Assembly (NCBI GenBank): GCA_018894105.1
Contig: CM032128.1
Span: forward strand, 12,505,001 to 12,569,000
DNA from: Jacaranda mimosifolia
Taxonomy: Eukaryota > Streptophyta > Magnoliopsida > Lamiales > Bignoniaceae
Reading direction: 5' to 3'
DNA length: 64,000 bases
This document shows positions 26,153-37,068 of the stretch, one piece after another. Within the stretch, counting starts at the first letter, position 1, and each line of letters begins with the position of its first letter. The position numbers and the translations under genes are program-made. The notes under the pieces are model-generated. The model did no database searches. It was not told the origin of the DNA and saw only the letters and a list, made by a program, of their open reading frames with translations.

Positions 26153-26902
26153 GTAGCAGCATTATTTTTAGATATGCAACTAAAAGTTAACTATTTTCAA
26201 ATTCAAATAAACTCTCGTTTCCTTTCAATTCTATGATTTGACCTCTGTTCAGGTTTTTGTTTACATTTAAAACAAAATATTTTGCGGAAATTTGTTTGTA
26301 TTAAACTGGAGTGCCTACATTTTACTATGAGCAAATTTGGGCATCTTCATTTGTATTAGGTCTTTTTTCAATTTTATTTTTATCCGTCTCCTTTATTGAT
26401 AGTAGATTATTTCTTAAAAATTAATTCTTTCAACTACTCCAAAAGGGTTGTAAATTAATCCATAATTGGCAGATTCCAGATGCTGTGTGCCAACTGCCAA
26501 AACTGATCCGAACAAACAATCTTTGTAATATTTAAAAGCATAATGAAAATGAATGTTAATTCATAAAAATTAAAATACGTGTTCACCTACGTCCACGTGG
26601 TAGCTCCAAAAAAGTTGACAGTAGTATATTCGAAAGAATAAATGTAAGCAGTAGATATTCTTCTTTACATATTTATTTTGCATTTAAGAAAAAATTTGTT
26701 CAAATATTTGATAAAATACTGATTAAGATTATGCCTGGAATCTCAAAATACAAGGTACGTCTTATTTGTGCAATTGTGCTACCGAGGGAAATGCATGGCA
26801 CCAGGCACCACGGTGAGCATTATCAAGATCTAAAAATTAAAAACTAATGCTCTACTGCTGAACTATATCAATATTTTTGTGTTTTGTCGATATACACTCA
26901 AA
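26153..26902. other. Intergenic, no recognised gene
   Basis: AT-rich sequence between the hAT element and the next MITE. No long frame or repeat was found. Confidence 0.55.
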
Positions 26903-27259
26903 TGAGGGGTGAAAACAAATCGAGTTGGCTCGCAAGCATCATGAGTCAAGGTCAAACTCTAATTCAATCAATATGTATTTAAACTCGAGACTCACAAATC
27001 AATATATAATTAAATATTAAATATTAATATTTGTTATATTAATAAATATATATTATATTACTATTTTTTTATTTCAAGTTCGAATTCTACCTTGAACCTG
27101 CAATTATTTACAATCCACTTGTCAATTCAAGTCTTATTGAACCCAAACTTAAAATCTTAGACTCGTCGAATTCGAACTCAAGCTTACTATTTATAATTTG
27201 AGTTTAAGCTCAAACTTGAAAAGTTTCTACAAACTCAACTCGACCTGATAACTCTAATA
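26903..27259. mobile_element. hAT-type MITE, GAGCTCAAGC family
   Basis: The left end is TGAGGGGTGAAAACAAATCGAG and the right end CTCGACCTGATAACTCTAA, imperfect inverted repeats. Inside are inverted 'AACTCAAGCTTA' and 'TTTAAGCTCAAAC' motifs as in the copies at 2,893, 45,715 and 57,620. No clear target duplication remains. Confidence 0.6.
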
Positions 27260-27432
27260 GGAGGAATTCTTCTTCCTCGTACTACTAATGAATACAACAT
27301 GGCTGGTCCCATCGAGCATTAATTTGTCAAAACTGAAGCAACTAGTCGAAGTTACTGCTGAAAAGAACCTCAAAACGGAAAAGTGGAGGAAGACTTGCAC
27401 ATTAAAGGTGGAATTACCGAACCGGAAATGCC

Positions 27433-27436
<4 letters not shown>

Positions 27437-27462
<26 letters not shown>
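27437..27462. repeat. (AT)n microsatellite
   Basis: Uninterrupted AT run about 215 bp beyond the 3' end of the XS-domain coding region. Confidence 0.95.
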
Positions 27463-27468
<6 letters not shown>

Positions 27469-27677
27469 GCCAACGCTAAATTCCGACAGCTTTACCAAAA
27501 TCAAACTTCTGTTCCCTTCTACTTCCAGAGTTAATATCTCAAGTACTTCCGAGCTGACAAAAGTTAAACATGAAAATTTTGGAAGTAGAGGTGACAGGAA
27601 AACAGGAAAACCACAGATAAGACATTAAGTCATTCAAATTCTACTAAAAAAGCTAAGAGGTCGTTGAAAAGAGTCAT

Positions 27678-28532
27678 TCAGTGCTTCACATCTTTCTCAC
27701 TTGTCTCATGAATAACGGCCGCAGGGGTTTCATAGTGGTTGCTTTCCAGCTCATCAAGGCGCATCCTCAATTCTTGAATGGTTTTACTCAAGTTAGCCAT
27801 GAGCAGGCCAGTTTTGCGCTTCTCATCAGCTTCCACATTGCCAATAGTCTTTAAGTCTCCATTCTTCTGAAGATAGTCACCTAAGACACCCTCTGAGTTG
27901 TAATCATCATAGCGGGCAACCCAACCATATAATTCATCTGCCAAATGGGGAGCTGCACAATAATCCTTCTTCCCATGATTATCAACCTCAAATTCCTTCT
28001 CAAACATGATTGCCCTGTAAAATCCAGACCAGTCTTTCTTGAATTCCACTACTGCATATCTGCCACTAGACAGTGGTCGAACTCTGACTTGATCAAATCC
28101 TTTCTTGGCCAGATCGTTCTTTAGTCTAGAACAACTCTCAACATCAACATTTGCTAGGATTCCCACCCAAGGCCACACAAACAACTCGTTTACATCCTTG
28201 CCTGGGGGAAGCTCAAGAGTCAATCCAGCAAATTCTGAAGATAAGTCTTCCTGTTCAAGATCATTTTTCATGTACCTGACAAGACCTAAATGCTTCCCCT
28301 TGTGCTTGATGTCACGGTTCTGTGAGCCCTTGCTAACATCAGAGGCATGTTGAAGAAGGTCCTTAAATTGATAGACCAGCTTCTTTTTCCCAGGGCAGTA
28401 TGGGCACCTATACACCTCATCTGAAAACTTCACCCTCTGGCTACCATCCCTCAACTGTTCATAGCACCGTTCAACATACTCCTCTAACTCAGAGTCACTT
28501 ATGTCAGTTTCCTCTTCAGATGAGTAAGACAT
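27678..28532 (-). CDS. Short XS-domain protein of the FDM/IDN2 (SGS3-like) family, XH domain absent
   Basis: A 284-residue protein in one uninterrupted coding exon. Residues 1-40 are acidic and Ser-rich. A zf-XS finger follows (Cys43, Cys46 in 'CPYCPGKKK', then His62 and His77/His81). The XS domain spans about 116-232, from 'LFVWPWVGIL' through 'AVVEFKKDWSGF' to 'ELYGWVARYDDYNSEG'. A short helical tail (about 236-264) could start a coiled coil. FDM and IDN2 proteins act in RNA-directed DNA methylation; their XS domain binds double-stranded RNA with 5' overhangs, and a long coiled coil and XH domain drive dimerisation. Family members usually exceed 600 residues, so the coiled coil and XH domain are missing here. 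No XH-like sequence lies downstream on this strand before the next repeat. Conserved motifs are intact, so I annotate a gene rather than a pseudogene; whether it acts as a short paralogue is inference. Confidence 0.88.
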   Translation of the reverse strand: MSYSSEEETDISDSELEEYVERCYEQLRDGSQRVKFSDEVYRCPYCPGKKKLVYQFKDLLQHASDVSKGSQNRDIKHKGKHLGLVRYMKNDLEQEDLSSEFAGLTLELPPGKDVNELFVWPWVGILANVDVESCSRLKNDLAKKGFDQVRVRPLSSGRYAVVEFKKDWSGFYRAIMFEKEFEVDNHGKKDYCAAPHLADELYGWVARYDDYNSEGVLGDYLQKNGDLKTIGNVEADEKRKTGLLMANLSKTIQELRMRLDELESNHYETPAAVIHETSEKDVKH

Positions 28533-28544
28533 CTTTCACTGAAT

Positions 28545-29609
28545 CTGAAATCTAAGGAACAGGTTAGACTCGTTGAGTATCAGACAGTAGGGGACATAAG
28601 TACTTCCCTTCTGTTCTTTGCTTGATGCATGAAAAGTACACATAGAGAAACACAAACTAGAACTTCACATTTATCTTTATGCTATACTCTAAATGAAATA
28701 TATCCTGACAGGGCATAGAAAACTAAGAAGATGTAAAAAAGTCAAATTGGAAGATATGATCGCTTCTGCAAATAACATAGAAAAAGATAGAATCTAACTG
28801 CATATTTCTCCAGTCTAATGAAATTCCTGCTACTGTCCCTTCGTATGTCTAGCCCTGTCAAAAACAAATGTCTTTTACCCAATAAGTTCCAGAAAAGCTT
28901 CATCTCAAGCTTTGCACTCAATTCATTATTTTCCTTACAGATTGCAGATAAACAATTATAATAATAATTTCTCCCCGTGTAAATTCCCTTTTTCAAGGTA
29001 ATTAGTTTCCTCTGCAGAACTCCGAGATACATAGGGCGTAAATAAGTTCTTAAAAACACTCCAAAGATCTATCATCTCTGCACTTCTCAAAAGTCCCTTA
29101 AACCAAACAACGAAAACCTTTCGATACAATAATGCCAAATTCGCAAGTGAACAAGCAAATATCAAACACAAAAATCAATTTCCGTTTTCTGAAGAAAAAT
29201 CTTGGAGCACAGAAGATGCAGGCCTTAGATTAGAAAAAGAATTCAAGCTGGATTAAGAATATCTAACCCATCTTAGTTTTTCTGAAATGCAGACAAAAGA
29301 AGGTTTTATAATTTATTTTATTCAACATCTTTCGTAAAAATACACAAATTAAACCAATATCAAAAACATTAACAACAGCAGCACAAAAAAAAAAATAAAG
29401 AGAAAAAATACAACACCACACTACTAGAGAAGGAGCTTATAGTTTTAGAGGGAAAGACCAAGAAAATGAAGACTTCCCGTCAGTTGTTTCCTCCCATTAG
29501 AAACTCTTCAATTGTACAAACTTTCGAGAGAAGATCAGTAAAATTCACCCCCCCCCCCCCAAGACACACACACACAAAAGACCATCCAAGTATGTGCGCA
29601 CGCGCTTAC
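28545..29609 (-). other. Probable 5'UTR intron of the XS-domain gene
   Basis: The minus strand has a good donor (CCAAAG|GTAAGC) at 29,610/29,609 and an acceptor (TTTCAG|ATTCAG) 12 bases upstream of the ATG at 28,545/28,544. With the TATA box at 29,726-29,733 this predicts a short leader exon of about 90 bp, a 1,065-bp intron and the coding exon. Open frames within it (29,059-28,742; 29,171-28,956) have no known domain. Confidence 0.65.
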
Positions 29610-29725
29610 CTTTGGACCTTAGCAGAACACAAGAAAAATCAGTAGCAATCTGACATGCAGTCCGATTTAGGGTTTTTAAATCAGTCGCAAACAGAGAGTG
29701 CCTATGTGGAAGAACCCTCTACAGC

Positions 29726-29733
29726 TATTTATA
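29726..29733 (-). promoter_or_regulatory. TATA box of the XS-domain gene
   Basis: TATAAATA on the minus strand, preceded by a C-rich stretch, lies about 115 bp upstream of the predicted leader-exon donor. This puts the start of transcription near 29,695-29,700. Within about 55 bp further upstream the sequence passes into a MITE-family repeat. Confidence 0.65.
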
Positions 29734-29786
29734 GGGGGAGGGAGACGGCACCTTTAAAAACGTAATACAAAATTTTTAAACATAAT

Positions 29787-30390
29787 AGGGAATGTTAGGT
29801 TATGTTTTCTATTTGATTTTATTATGCGTTTTAGGAGAATAAATATTGAAAAATACAAAAATTGTGTTGGAAATGTAATTAATTTTTGGTTATATTTTAA
29901 AAAATAGCTAAAAAATGAGTTTGGGGAGTTTGGATATGTTTGTTTATGTTTTGATGAAGACATTTTATATTGTAATAGTCAAATCAATACTTTTGTGTTA
30001 GTGTTTGGGGTTGAAAATGAATTTGAATAATTTTTTTTAATTGGAAGAATAATAATAAAATATGGTTGATATATATGACTGATTGGATGTAATTGTGTTG
30101 TAAATTTGTAATGATTAGTTCAATAACTAAGTGAGTTGCATTATATTATTTTTTAAATTTATTTGTTGGTTGCATTTTATTTATTTATTATTTTTATTTT
30201 TATAATAAATAAGTTTGAATTTATTGGATTAAAACTGAAGAAGTATTTGTGCAATATATTAATCATGTTTTATGCCAAAAAAAAAAAAAAGACATAAAAA
30301 ACAAACACAAAAATCACCTAGAAGACATGTGCGCACTAATTAGAAATCATGGTACAAGAATATCAAGACTAACAAATAAATTGATAAAAT
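29787..30390. mobile_element. MITE-family repeat (AATGTTTGGTTATG ends), copy 1
   Basis: The left end AGGGAATGTTAGGTTATGTTTT matches the left end of the copy at 48,773 (AGTAATGTTTAGTTATGTTTT). The next 270 bases share landmarks with it, such as 'GAAGACATTTTATATTGTA' against 'GAAGACATTTTTTACTGTA'. Similarity continues weakly to about 30,390. The right end was not found; it may lie beyond the PIF/Harbinger coding remnant that follows. Confidence 0.55.
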
Positions 30391-31559
30391 ATAGAGCATA
30401 ACAATAAACAATTACACACATACATTGACGAAATGCGTTTCCAAACTACGATTCATACCATCGATAACGAAACATAAGAACATATGAATGAAGTGCTCCT
30501 CGACGTTGAGGCCCCATACATTTGCAATGGTGTTACCTGCATCATCTACCGATGCACGGCGACTCGTACCTACACGATGTAAAGATGCCCGCATCTAGTA
30601 CAAATGAATAGAATTACATACACGGATAGTAGATTTTCAAATGTAACCCTAAAGGTACGAAAAATCAATAATAAATCCTACGTTAGTACATGAACCTAGC
30701 AATTTCATCCTACAAAATGCTTATACAAATAATATTTTAATTAAGACCGTGAGTAGTAGCATCAAAACAAGCAACAAAATACATATATAGTAACTACATA
30801 AGGACAATATCAACATAGGCCAGCTAAGACGCGCTACATGCAGTGGTGTGTGATGATTAGTGCGCACAGAGCTATGCTCATCACAGGGTGGGCCATCTAT
30901 GGAGGCAACACCAAAAGAACTACATGTGGATGTAGAGCACCTATATGTACCATGTGATGAGGCAGCTCCGAAAGCTCAACGCTACCTATACATACATGTT
31001 GTCTGCCCACCTAAACTCTCTGCCCATATAAAGCAACGTGGGTGCTCAGCTCCAACAAGGCATCTAAAAAAATAACGTCCATAGTTCGACTCTATCCTGA
31101 CCATCAGGAGGTGTATGGGTCCAACACTGCATGCGCACAGAGAAACCTCGTACGTATTCATCCCTTACCAAAATCATATCAAACAAATCATTAAGAAAAT
31201 TACAGAAGAATAATTTAATTATATTATAGTACGACTGAAAAGACATAATCAATGCACATTTCAATTAATGAAACATATGAAAATGCATACATCCGATATA
31301 AACATGTGACAATAGTACTGTTTAGTACAAACATTAAGTGAAGCAGAGTAATTCTCAAATAAGACGTGCATCGACAAACATACAATTTAACGAGTGGGGA
31401 TAAAGAATTAAATAGAAACTTATCGATGCCTCTCGGCCCACATCTATTCTACCATAGCATCCCAAAATACAGCCTGTGCCTATATCTCTTGTTGGCTCAG
31501 GTGACCATGGTAATAAAAGTTCTCCTAGTCGGGCTTCAATTATGGGTCTGTTATAGCGA
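30391..31559. other. Flank of PIF/Harbinger transposase remnant
   Basis: No recognised protein. Short open frames (30,594-30,412 minus; 30,860-31,075 plus) are of balanced composition and unlike any family I know. They may be the 3' non-coding part of the transposon, since they lie downstream of its minus-strand transposase. Confidence 0.4.
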
Positions 31560-32804
31560 AAATGCTACTATCCCGACTAAACTTAAGGATAAAATTATGC
31601 ACGGCATGACGTGTAATGACAATATTAGTCTGCCAAGCGACCATGTAGTTTGGTATACCCCAAAAAAGAATTAGGAATCACTTTTTCAAAATCCCAAACA
31701 TATGTTCTACGGTATTCCTCAATTAAGAATGGCGATGGTTGAACATCTCCCTTGGCCCACTAAATATGGGGGCACTCGAACTCTTGGAGGTGGTACCGAG
31801 ATTGCCTATATAGGGATAAGAAACACATATAGTTTGTGAAGCTAGCATCAACAAGGTAGTACTTCCCCATAGGAAAAATGATTATTAGTGTCGTATAAGT
31901 AGTAATCAATCACAATTACGGCTATTCAAGTTATTTATACGATCATGTATAGTTATTAAAAGTATAACCCTATACTTGGTGGGGGGGAAGGGGAAAGGCA
32001 GAGTCACTTTGGATTGAGTTGAGCATTACCCTTGCATCATTGGCATTACCTTCCCAACCTGCGTACACATACGTGAATATTTGGTCAAAGTCAGCTATGG
32101 CAAGGACATTTTGGGGTACGTTCCCTTTTCAAGAATGATATGCATTCTGTCTGTGAGCGGGTACCCAGGCAGTAACCAACATGCCGTCGATTGCCCCCAC
32201 CACATCCTATGGAACACACTTGATATGTTATGCCAATTAAATTAATGGGATCATACGGTACTAAGTTTAGCCTTTATATATTCCATACCTAAAAATATGG
32301 GTAGAAATCGACATTCAATTGAATTTGATTTGGCACCTTATTAAAATTTGGTGGAGTTATCAGCTCTGGCGCTAAAATATTAAGCACCCTAATTACAAGA
32401 TGAATATAGCAGTTAACCTTTTCCAAAGAGTGTTGGAAACGTTCCATGTTATGCCTCTATCTCTAATGCACGCCAACTATCTACATAAACATTGCAAACT
32501 CCTCAATAGGTGAAACCCAACAATGATCCATTTGAGGTAAAATCCCACGGCTTATTAATTCATGGAACAATCTCATGAATGTGGGCTTCATCGTGCGCAT
32601 GTTATCGTAGAATCGCTCAAGATGGTCATCTATTATCTCTCCAACCCAATCCACCCCACAGAGCATAAATGTGCTGCTTGGCATTCTATCAATGTATAGA
32701 TTTGACAACAACATTTGCGATGAATAATACATCATCAACTCCATCCGATACATCATTGCCAAGCGTGCCAGATGATCCTTCATTGTAGTCCAACCCATCA
32801 TCAT
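31560..32804 (-). pseudogene. PIF/Harbinger (HARBI1/ALP1-like) transposase remnant
   Basis: On the minus strand, from 32,804 down, segments in several frames follow the order of a HARBI1-type DDE transposase. The N-terminal helical part has 'FMRLFHELISRGILPQ' and 'VSPIEEFAMF' (32,630-32,481). Then come 'ERFQHSLEKVN' and 'LAPELITPP' (about 32,450-32,340). The first catalytic Asp sits in 'VVGAIDGM' (about 32,200), and 'TYVYAGWEGNANDARV' (about 32,060) carries the second. 'YYLVDASFTN' and 'YRQSRYHLQEF' follow (31,865-31,780), then a diverged C-terminal stretch to about 31,560. Stops and frameshifts separate these blocks, so it is dead. Confidence 0.88.
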
Positions 32805-33068
32805 CTGGTGGCATCTAGCTCGATCTACTAGCCATCTATGTGAAAATTACAATCATCATACACAATGTGAAATCTGATATGGTAGCAATACATAGGCATG
32901 TCATCATAATTTGGTGGTAGAAATGTTACATGATCATAAGTACATTACCAATAAGTTCATACCAAAGCATTGGATAAAGTAAACAGATAAGTACACAATA
33001 GACAAACAAGCAAGATTAATACTGAACAAGAGTTGATCAAAGATGGACTAAGGAAAGTAGCAAGGGGT

Positions 33069-33970
33069 CTAATTGCCTAGGGACTCAACCCAGACTTGCC
33101 TCTCTCTATCATCAAGCTGTAGGAAAAAAGTTCTCATCATGGTGAATTTATGGTCTGGTAGGCCCTCAATCCGACACAGTACATCAACACACTCGACAAT
33201 TGAGGATTGAGATTTAGGCCCACTGCTCTCGGACTTGGCGTCTATCATGCCATCCCATTTGTTTAGGACATCCTCCAATCGATCTTGTCTTTGCCTAGCA
33301 TAAATTTCCTTTCTTTGCCCCTTCTCATTCTTAAGGAACCCCCCCACGAGTACCGGTTGTGTCTGCAAAGTCATTACATGATGAAGCTGATCGTTTTGAC
33401 CTACTAGTACTGCCTCCAGTCATATTATCACCTCCCACTTGGATTATTGTCTATGGCTAGATGGGGCTAAGTAGAAAAGCTCGCATGGGAACCCGTGGCA
33501 ACATTCTTCGAGAACATATCCGCACAATAATTGTAACATGGTAAGCTATGCTCCATCAATAAAGCATGGTCTAGGTGTTCCTATCATACCACATAAAGCA
33601 ACATTAAACGAGTAATTGATAAAGATTTGGAAATATAAGACCATAAACATATCGAGAGCTAGTAGGTGATGCGATCATCACTAGCCATGATCGTGTTTCA
33701 CTCGTAATCCCAACTGTAACCTATACTATTCGTTATCAATGAATGAAACATATGCCACGATGAATGGATTCTATTCTATTTTTGCTTAAGTTGCTTCACA
33801 TTGTGCGTGTATGCAGGTTGTAGCTCCACATTCATCTTGTGGAAAATCTTATTCCGTGTGTATATTGAGAAAGTGGTGGAAAGAAGTTGACCAGCTTGGA
33901 ATTCGTCATAGGAAAACTTGATTAACAATTGTTCATTAGCAAATGACCATTGCATGTATCCCTACCTAAT
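33069..33970 (-). pseudogene. Myb/SANT-like accessory ORF of the PIF/Harbinger element
   Basis: Upstream of the transposase on the same strand lies a second decayed frame. Its N-terminal part (about 33,970-33,790) reads like the MADF/Myb-SANT domain of PIF ORF1 proteins ('FSYDEFQAGQ', 'KIFHKMN', 'VKQLKQK'). A stretch at about 33,760-33,680 keeps 'GYSWDYE', like the conserved G-W-D motif. The C-terminal part (33,374-33,069) is open for 101 residues and ends with 'IEGLPDHKFTMMRTFF', the usual tail. PIF/Harbinger elements need both this DNA-binding partner and the transposase. Confidence 0.75.
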
Positions 33971-34787
33971 ACCCCCAGATTGGATATTGTATGATGCGTC
34001 AACTCCATATGATGGGTTTTGACGGTAAGGGTCCATCTATTAATGAGTTTATTGTATGACATGCCCATAAAGATTACATTTATAAGAAAATGTGAGCAAT
34101 GTTAAATTAAATATATGACATATAAATCAAGAGAAAGTGCAAGATAATATGATTGAAGTAAATATAGTTAAAGGAGCTGGAGCAGTCTACCATATAAATT
34201 CTTACATATGCATCATGTTTCATGTTTACAGATAATAAAGTGAAATAATACAAGAAGTTAAGGTAAGTTGTGACTCAATTTAAGCATGATGAAATACAAA
34301 TTATATGAAGCAAGATAATCATATATAAGATTCTTCATTTATAGGTAAAATTAATAAAAACTTCTTAAAATATATTTTGTTTATCATTAAAGCCCGTTAA
34401 AATATTTTCCATACACTAATACCCATTCCACCTACTTTTCACTATGAAAGACCCAGCTACTAATTTTGTTACTCATTAGCCCTTAATTTATTAAATTTTT
34501 AAAATTATCCTTAACCTATTTAAAATAAGAAATTTAATGAAATAGATTTTTTAATAGGATTTTTTCCTTCATTCATTTATTTAATTTCTATCACAAGTTA
34601 TTTTCACTTTAATAACTCAAACTTTTGAATCAATATATTTGTAGATATATATATTATTATATATATATAAATTATAGAACAATAACTATTAAATTATAAA
34701 TCAAATGAACTACACAACAACACATTACAATAGAGGTACTTTTTAAAAGTTTTATTAAAACGTCTAATTAACTTTTCTAATTTTTAC
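33971..34787. other. Intergenic, no recognised gene
   Basis: AT-rich sequence between the Harbinger remnant and the endogenous pararetrovirus. No terminal repeat of either element could be placed here. Confidence 0.5.
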
Positions 34788-35472
34788 TACAAAGAAAAGA
34801 TAAATCACAAATAAAATGAAGGAATTGTGAAAAAATGGGACACTATGCTAACACTTGTTGAGCAAGAAAAAAGATAAATGAATTAGAATTGGAAGAACAA
34901 CAAAAAGTAAAAATAATAAAAATCTTAGACCAAATGGACATAGAAGAAAGTGAAGAATACCTAGAAGAAGATATTAATCAAGTTTAGTCTGATAACCAAT
35001 ATTATTCATCATTCTCATAATCTAATGAAGAAGAAGAAGAAATTGAATGTAATTGTCCTCCTGAAGCAGAATTATGTTTTTGTAATAAAAATATTAATGT
35101 CTTAAGTAAATATGGAGAACTCTTAGAATTATCTCAACATATTAATAATGAAGAAGTTAGAGAAGAATATTTAAAGCAAATAAAAAATTTAATTGAATCA
35201 AATGAAGAAAGACCAAAAACACCTGTCCAAAAAACTGAATTTAAAGAAATAATGAATATGTTTAAAGTCAAACCTCAAAAAAGAACTATTAGTGAATTAC
35301 AAAAAGAAGTAAAGAATCTTAAGAAAGAACTAATAAAAAGAGGAAATCATGAAATAAAACAGGATATTTTACTATTAAAACTAAGAAGCAAAATTGAAGA
35401 AGAAAATCTTGAAAATAAAGAATTTAAAGAAGAAGAAAATATTACTCTGGAAGAAGAGACTTACATAAATGT
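34788..35472 (+). pseudogene. Endogenous pararetrovirus, 5' block: CCHC knuckle and acidic coiled-coil region
   Basis: A plus-strand frame with scattered stops carries the C-terminal zinc knuckle of a caulimovirid coat-protein region at 34,817-34,858. The first Cys codon position is a TGA; the remaining Cys, His and Cys are in place with C-x4-H-x4-C spacing. A TGA follows directly at 34,859 and another stop lies near 34,985. Downstream is a Glu/Lys-rich stretch to 35,472, open from 35,252. The frame is cut at 35,472 by an inserted LTR and continues at 41,389. Movement-protein and coat-protein N-terminal parts are not seen. It is a degraded fossil with no coding capacity for a virus. Confidence 0.75.
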
Positions 35473-35722
35473 TGTAATGCCCCACAATTTTATTTTGTAT
35501 TTAATCGATTATTTTACTTTATTTTATTTTATTTATTATTTAAATTAAAAAAATATAATGCCTTAGAAATTATTTCATATTTAATTAATTATTTTATCTT
35601 ATTTTATTTTTACTTTTAAGTATTATTTAAATATATATAAACATATAATATCTAACAATAAATTAGTATTATTTAAATATATATATATAATATCTAGCAA
35701 TAAATTATCTCTTGATCAAATG

Positions 35723-35724
<2 letters not shown>

Positions 35725-35790
<66 letters not shown>
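35725..35790. repeat. (CA)n(TA)n microsatellite in the outer LTR
   Basis: About 22 CA units pass into about ten TA units. Confidence 0.95.
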
Positions 35791-36020
35791 CGCATTCCAA
35801 ATTTTAAAAGAATGGGTGGTAATTTTAGTAGAATTAATATCATACGATTACTAGAAATTAACAATTGAGACCTTAGGAATTAATAATAAAGACATTAGAA
35901 TTACTGTAGGGTTATCCTAGTGCTGGATGGATTATAATTAGAGTTCCAGTTGAAGTAAAATACTTATCCCATACATATAGTCCCCAAAATCTAAAACCCT
36001 AATCACTCAATCAAGATACA

Positions 36021-36072
36021 ATATATATATATATATATATATATGAGAGGGAGAGAGAGAGGGAGAGGGAAG
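36021..36072. repeat. (AT)n followed by (GA)-rich tract
   Basis: A pure AT run followed by imperfect GAGAGG units in the outer LTR, just downstream of its promoter-like segment. Confidence 0.9.
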
Positions 36073-36135
36073 TCGAGCCAGTGACTTTAGGACATGGCAA
36101 CTAGCAATTTTGGGGCGGACATCGGTGGTGGCGTC

Positions 36136-36425
36136 GGTTAGTTTTTCTTCATTCTATTTTCTTCTAAGAATTAGTTTCAAACCTCTATTCCTTTAATTGT
36201 TAATGGCCGAATTCATTAGATAATTGGATAGTGAATCCATCGGTTAGTTTTTCTTCATTGTGTTTTCTTCTAAGAATTAGTTCCAAATCTTTCTTCCTTT
36301 AATTGTTAATGGTTGAATTCATTAGATAATTGGATAGTGAACCACTGGTTAGTTTTTCTTCATTATGTTTTCTTCTAAGAATTAGTTCCAAATCTTTCTT
36401 CCTTGTTAATGACTGAATTCATTAA
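36136..36425. repeat. 105-bp unit, three tandem copies, in the outer LTR
   Basis: Units start with GGTTAGTTTTTCTTCATT at 36,136, 36,242 and 36,347; the third is shortened. The inner LTR has a different array, with 194-bp units, in the corresponding interval. Confidence 0.9.
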
Positions 36426-37068
36426 GTGTTGACACTAGGGCCACTTAGAGCCGTAAATCTTGACTAGAATGGCCAATTTTGAATTGCATGATTGTGTAAG
36501 GAATGGGTATATATATGTAAGGCCGAATATATATATGTATATATGTTATTAGTTTGGGTGCTAACATTTGGGTTCACATAATATGAATCTATTGTTACTT
36601 AATGTATATGTTGAATAAATATAATAAAATCTTTTTTCATGCAGTAATTTTCCTATTCGAATAGTTGCTGACCAGTTGTCCAATTTTGTTGGGAGTTTTC
36701 CCATGTTGTTGATGACATAGAAAATATTTAGTTTAGTTCGAATGTCTCACCAAGTTTGGATTTGAGTTTGAGAACGAGGTTTTGGCTCTTGACAAGTTAA
36801 TCTAGAACAAACTTTGTTTGATTCAAACATGACGAGGAGTTCAACTTGAACTAGTCTTAAATGTGCTTATTGAATGAATCAAGTGGCTCAACTATTGACT
36901 CGATTGACTTTGAGATAGGTGATTGACTTCTGGGATTTATCTTGAAGGTGAGTGCCTAAACCTATAACTATTATATGATGTTACTTTTCAAAACCCTGAA
37001 GAATACATGTATAGTAATGCATGCTATGAAACTTATTTTCAATATATACTATACTATAATTATATTCC

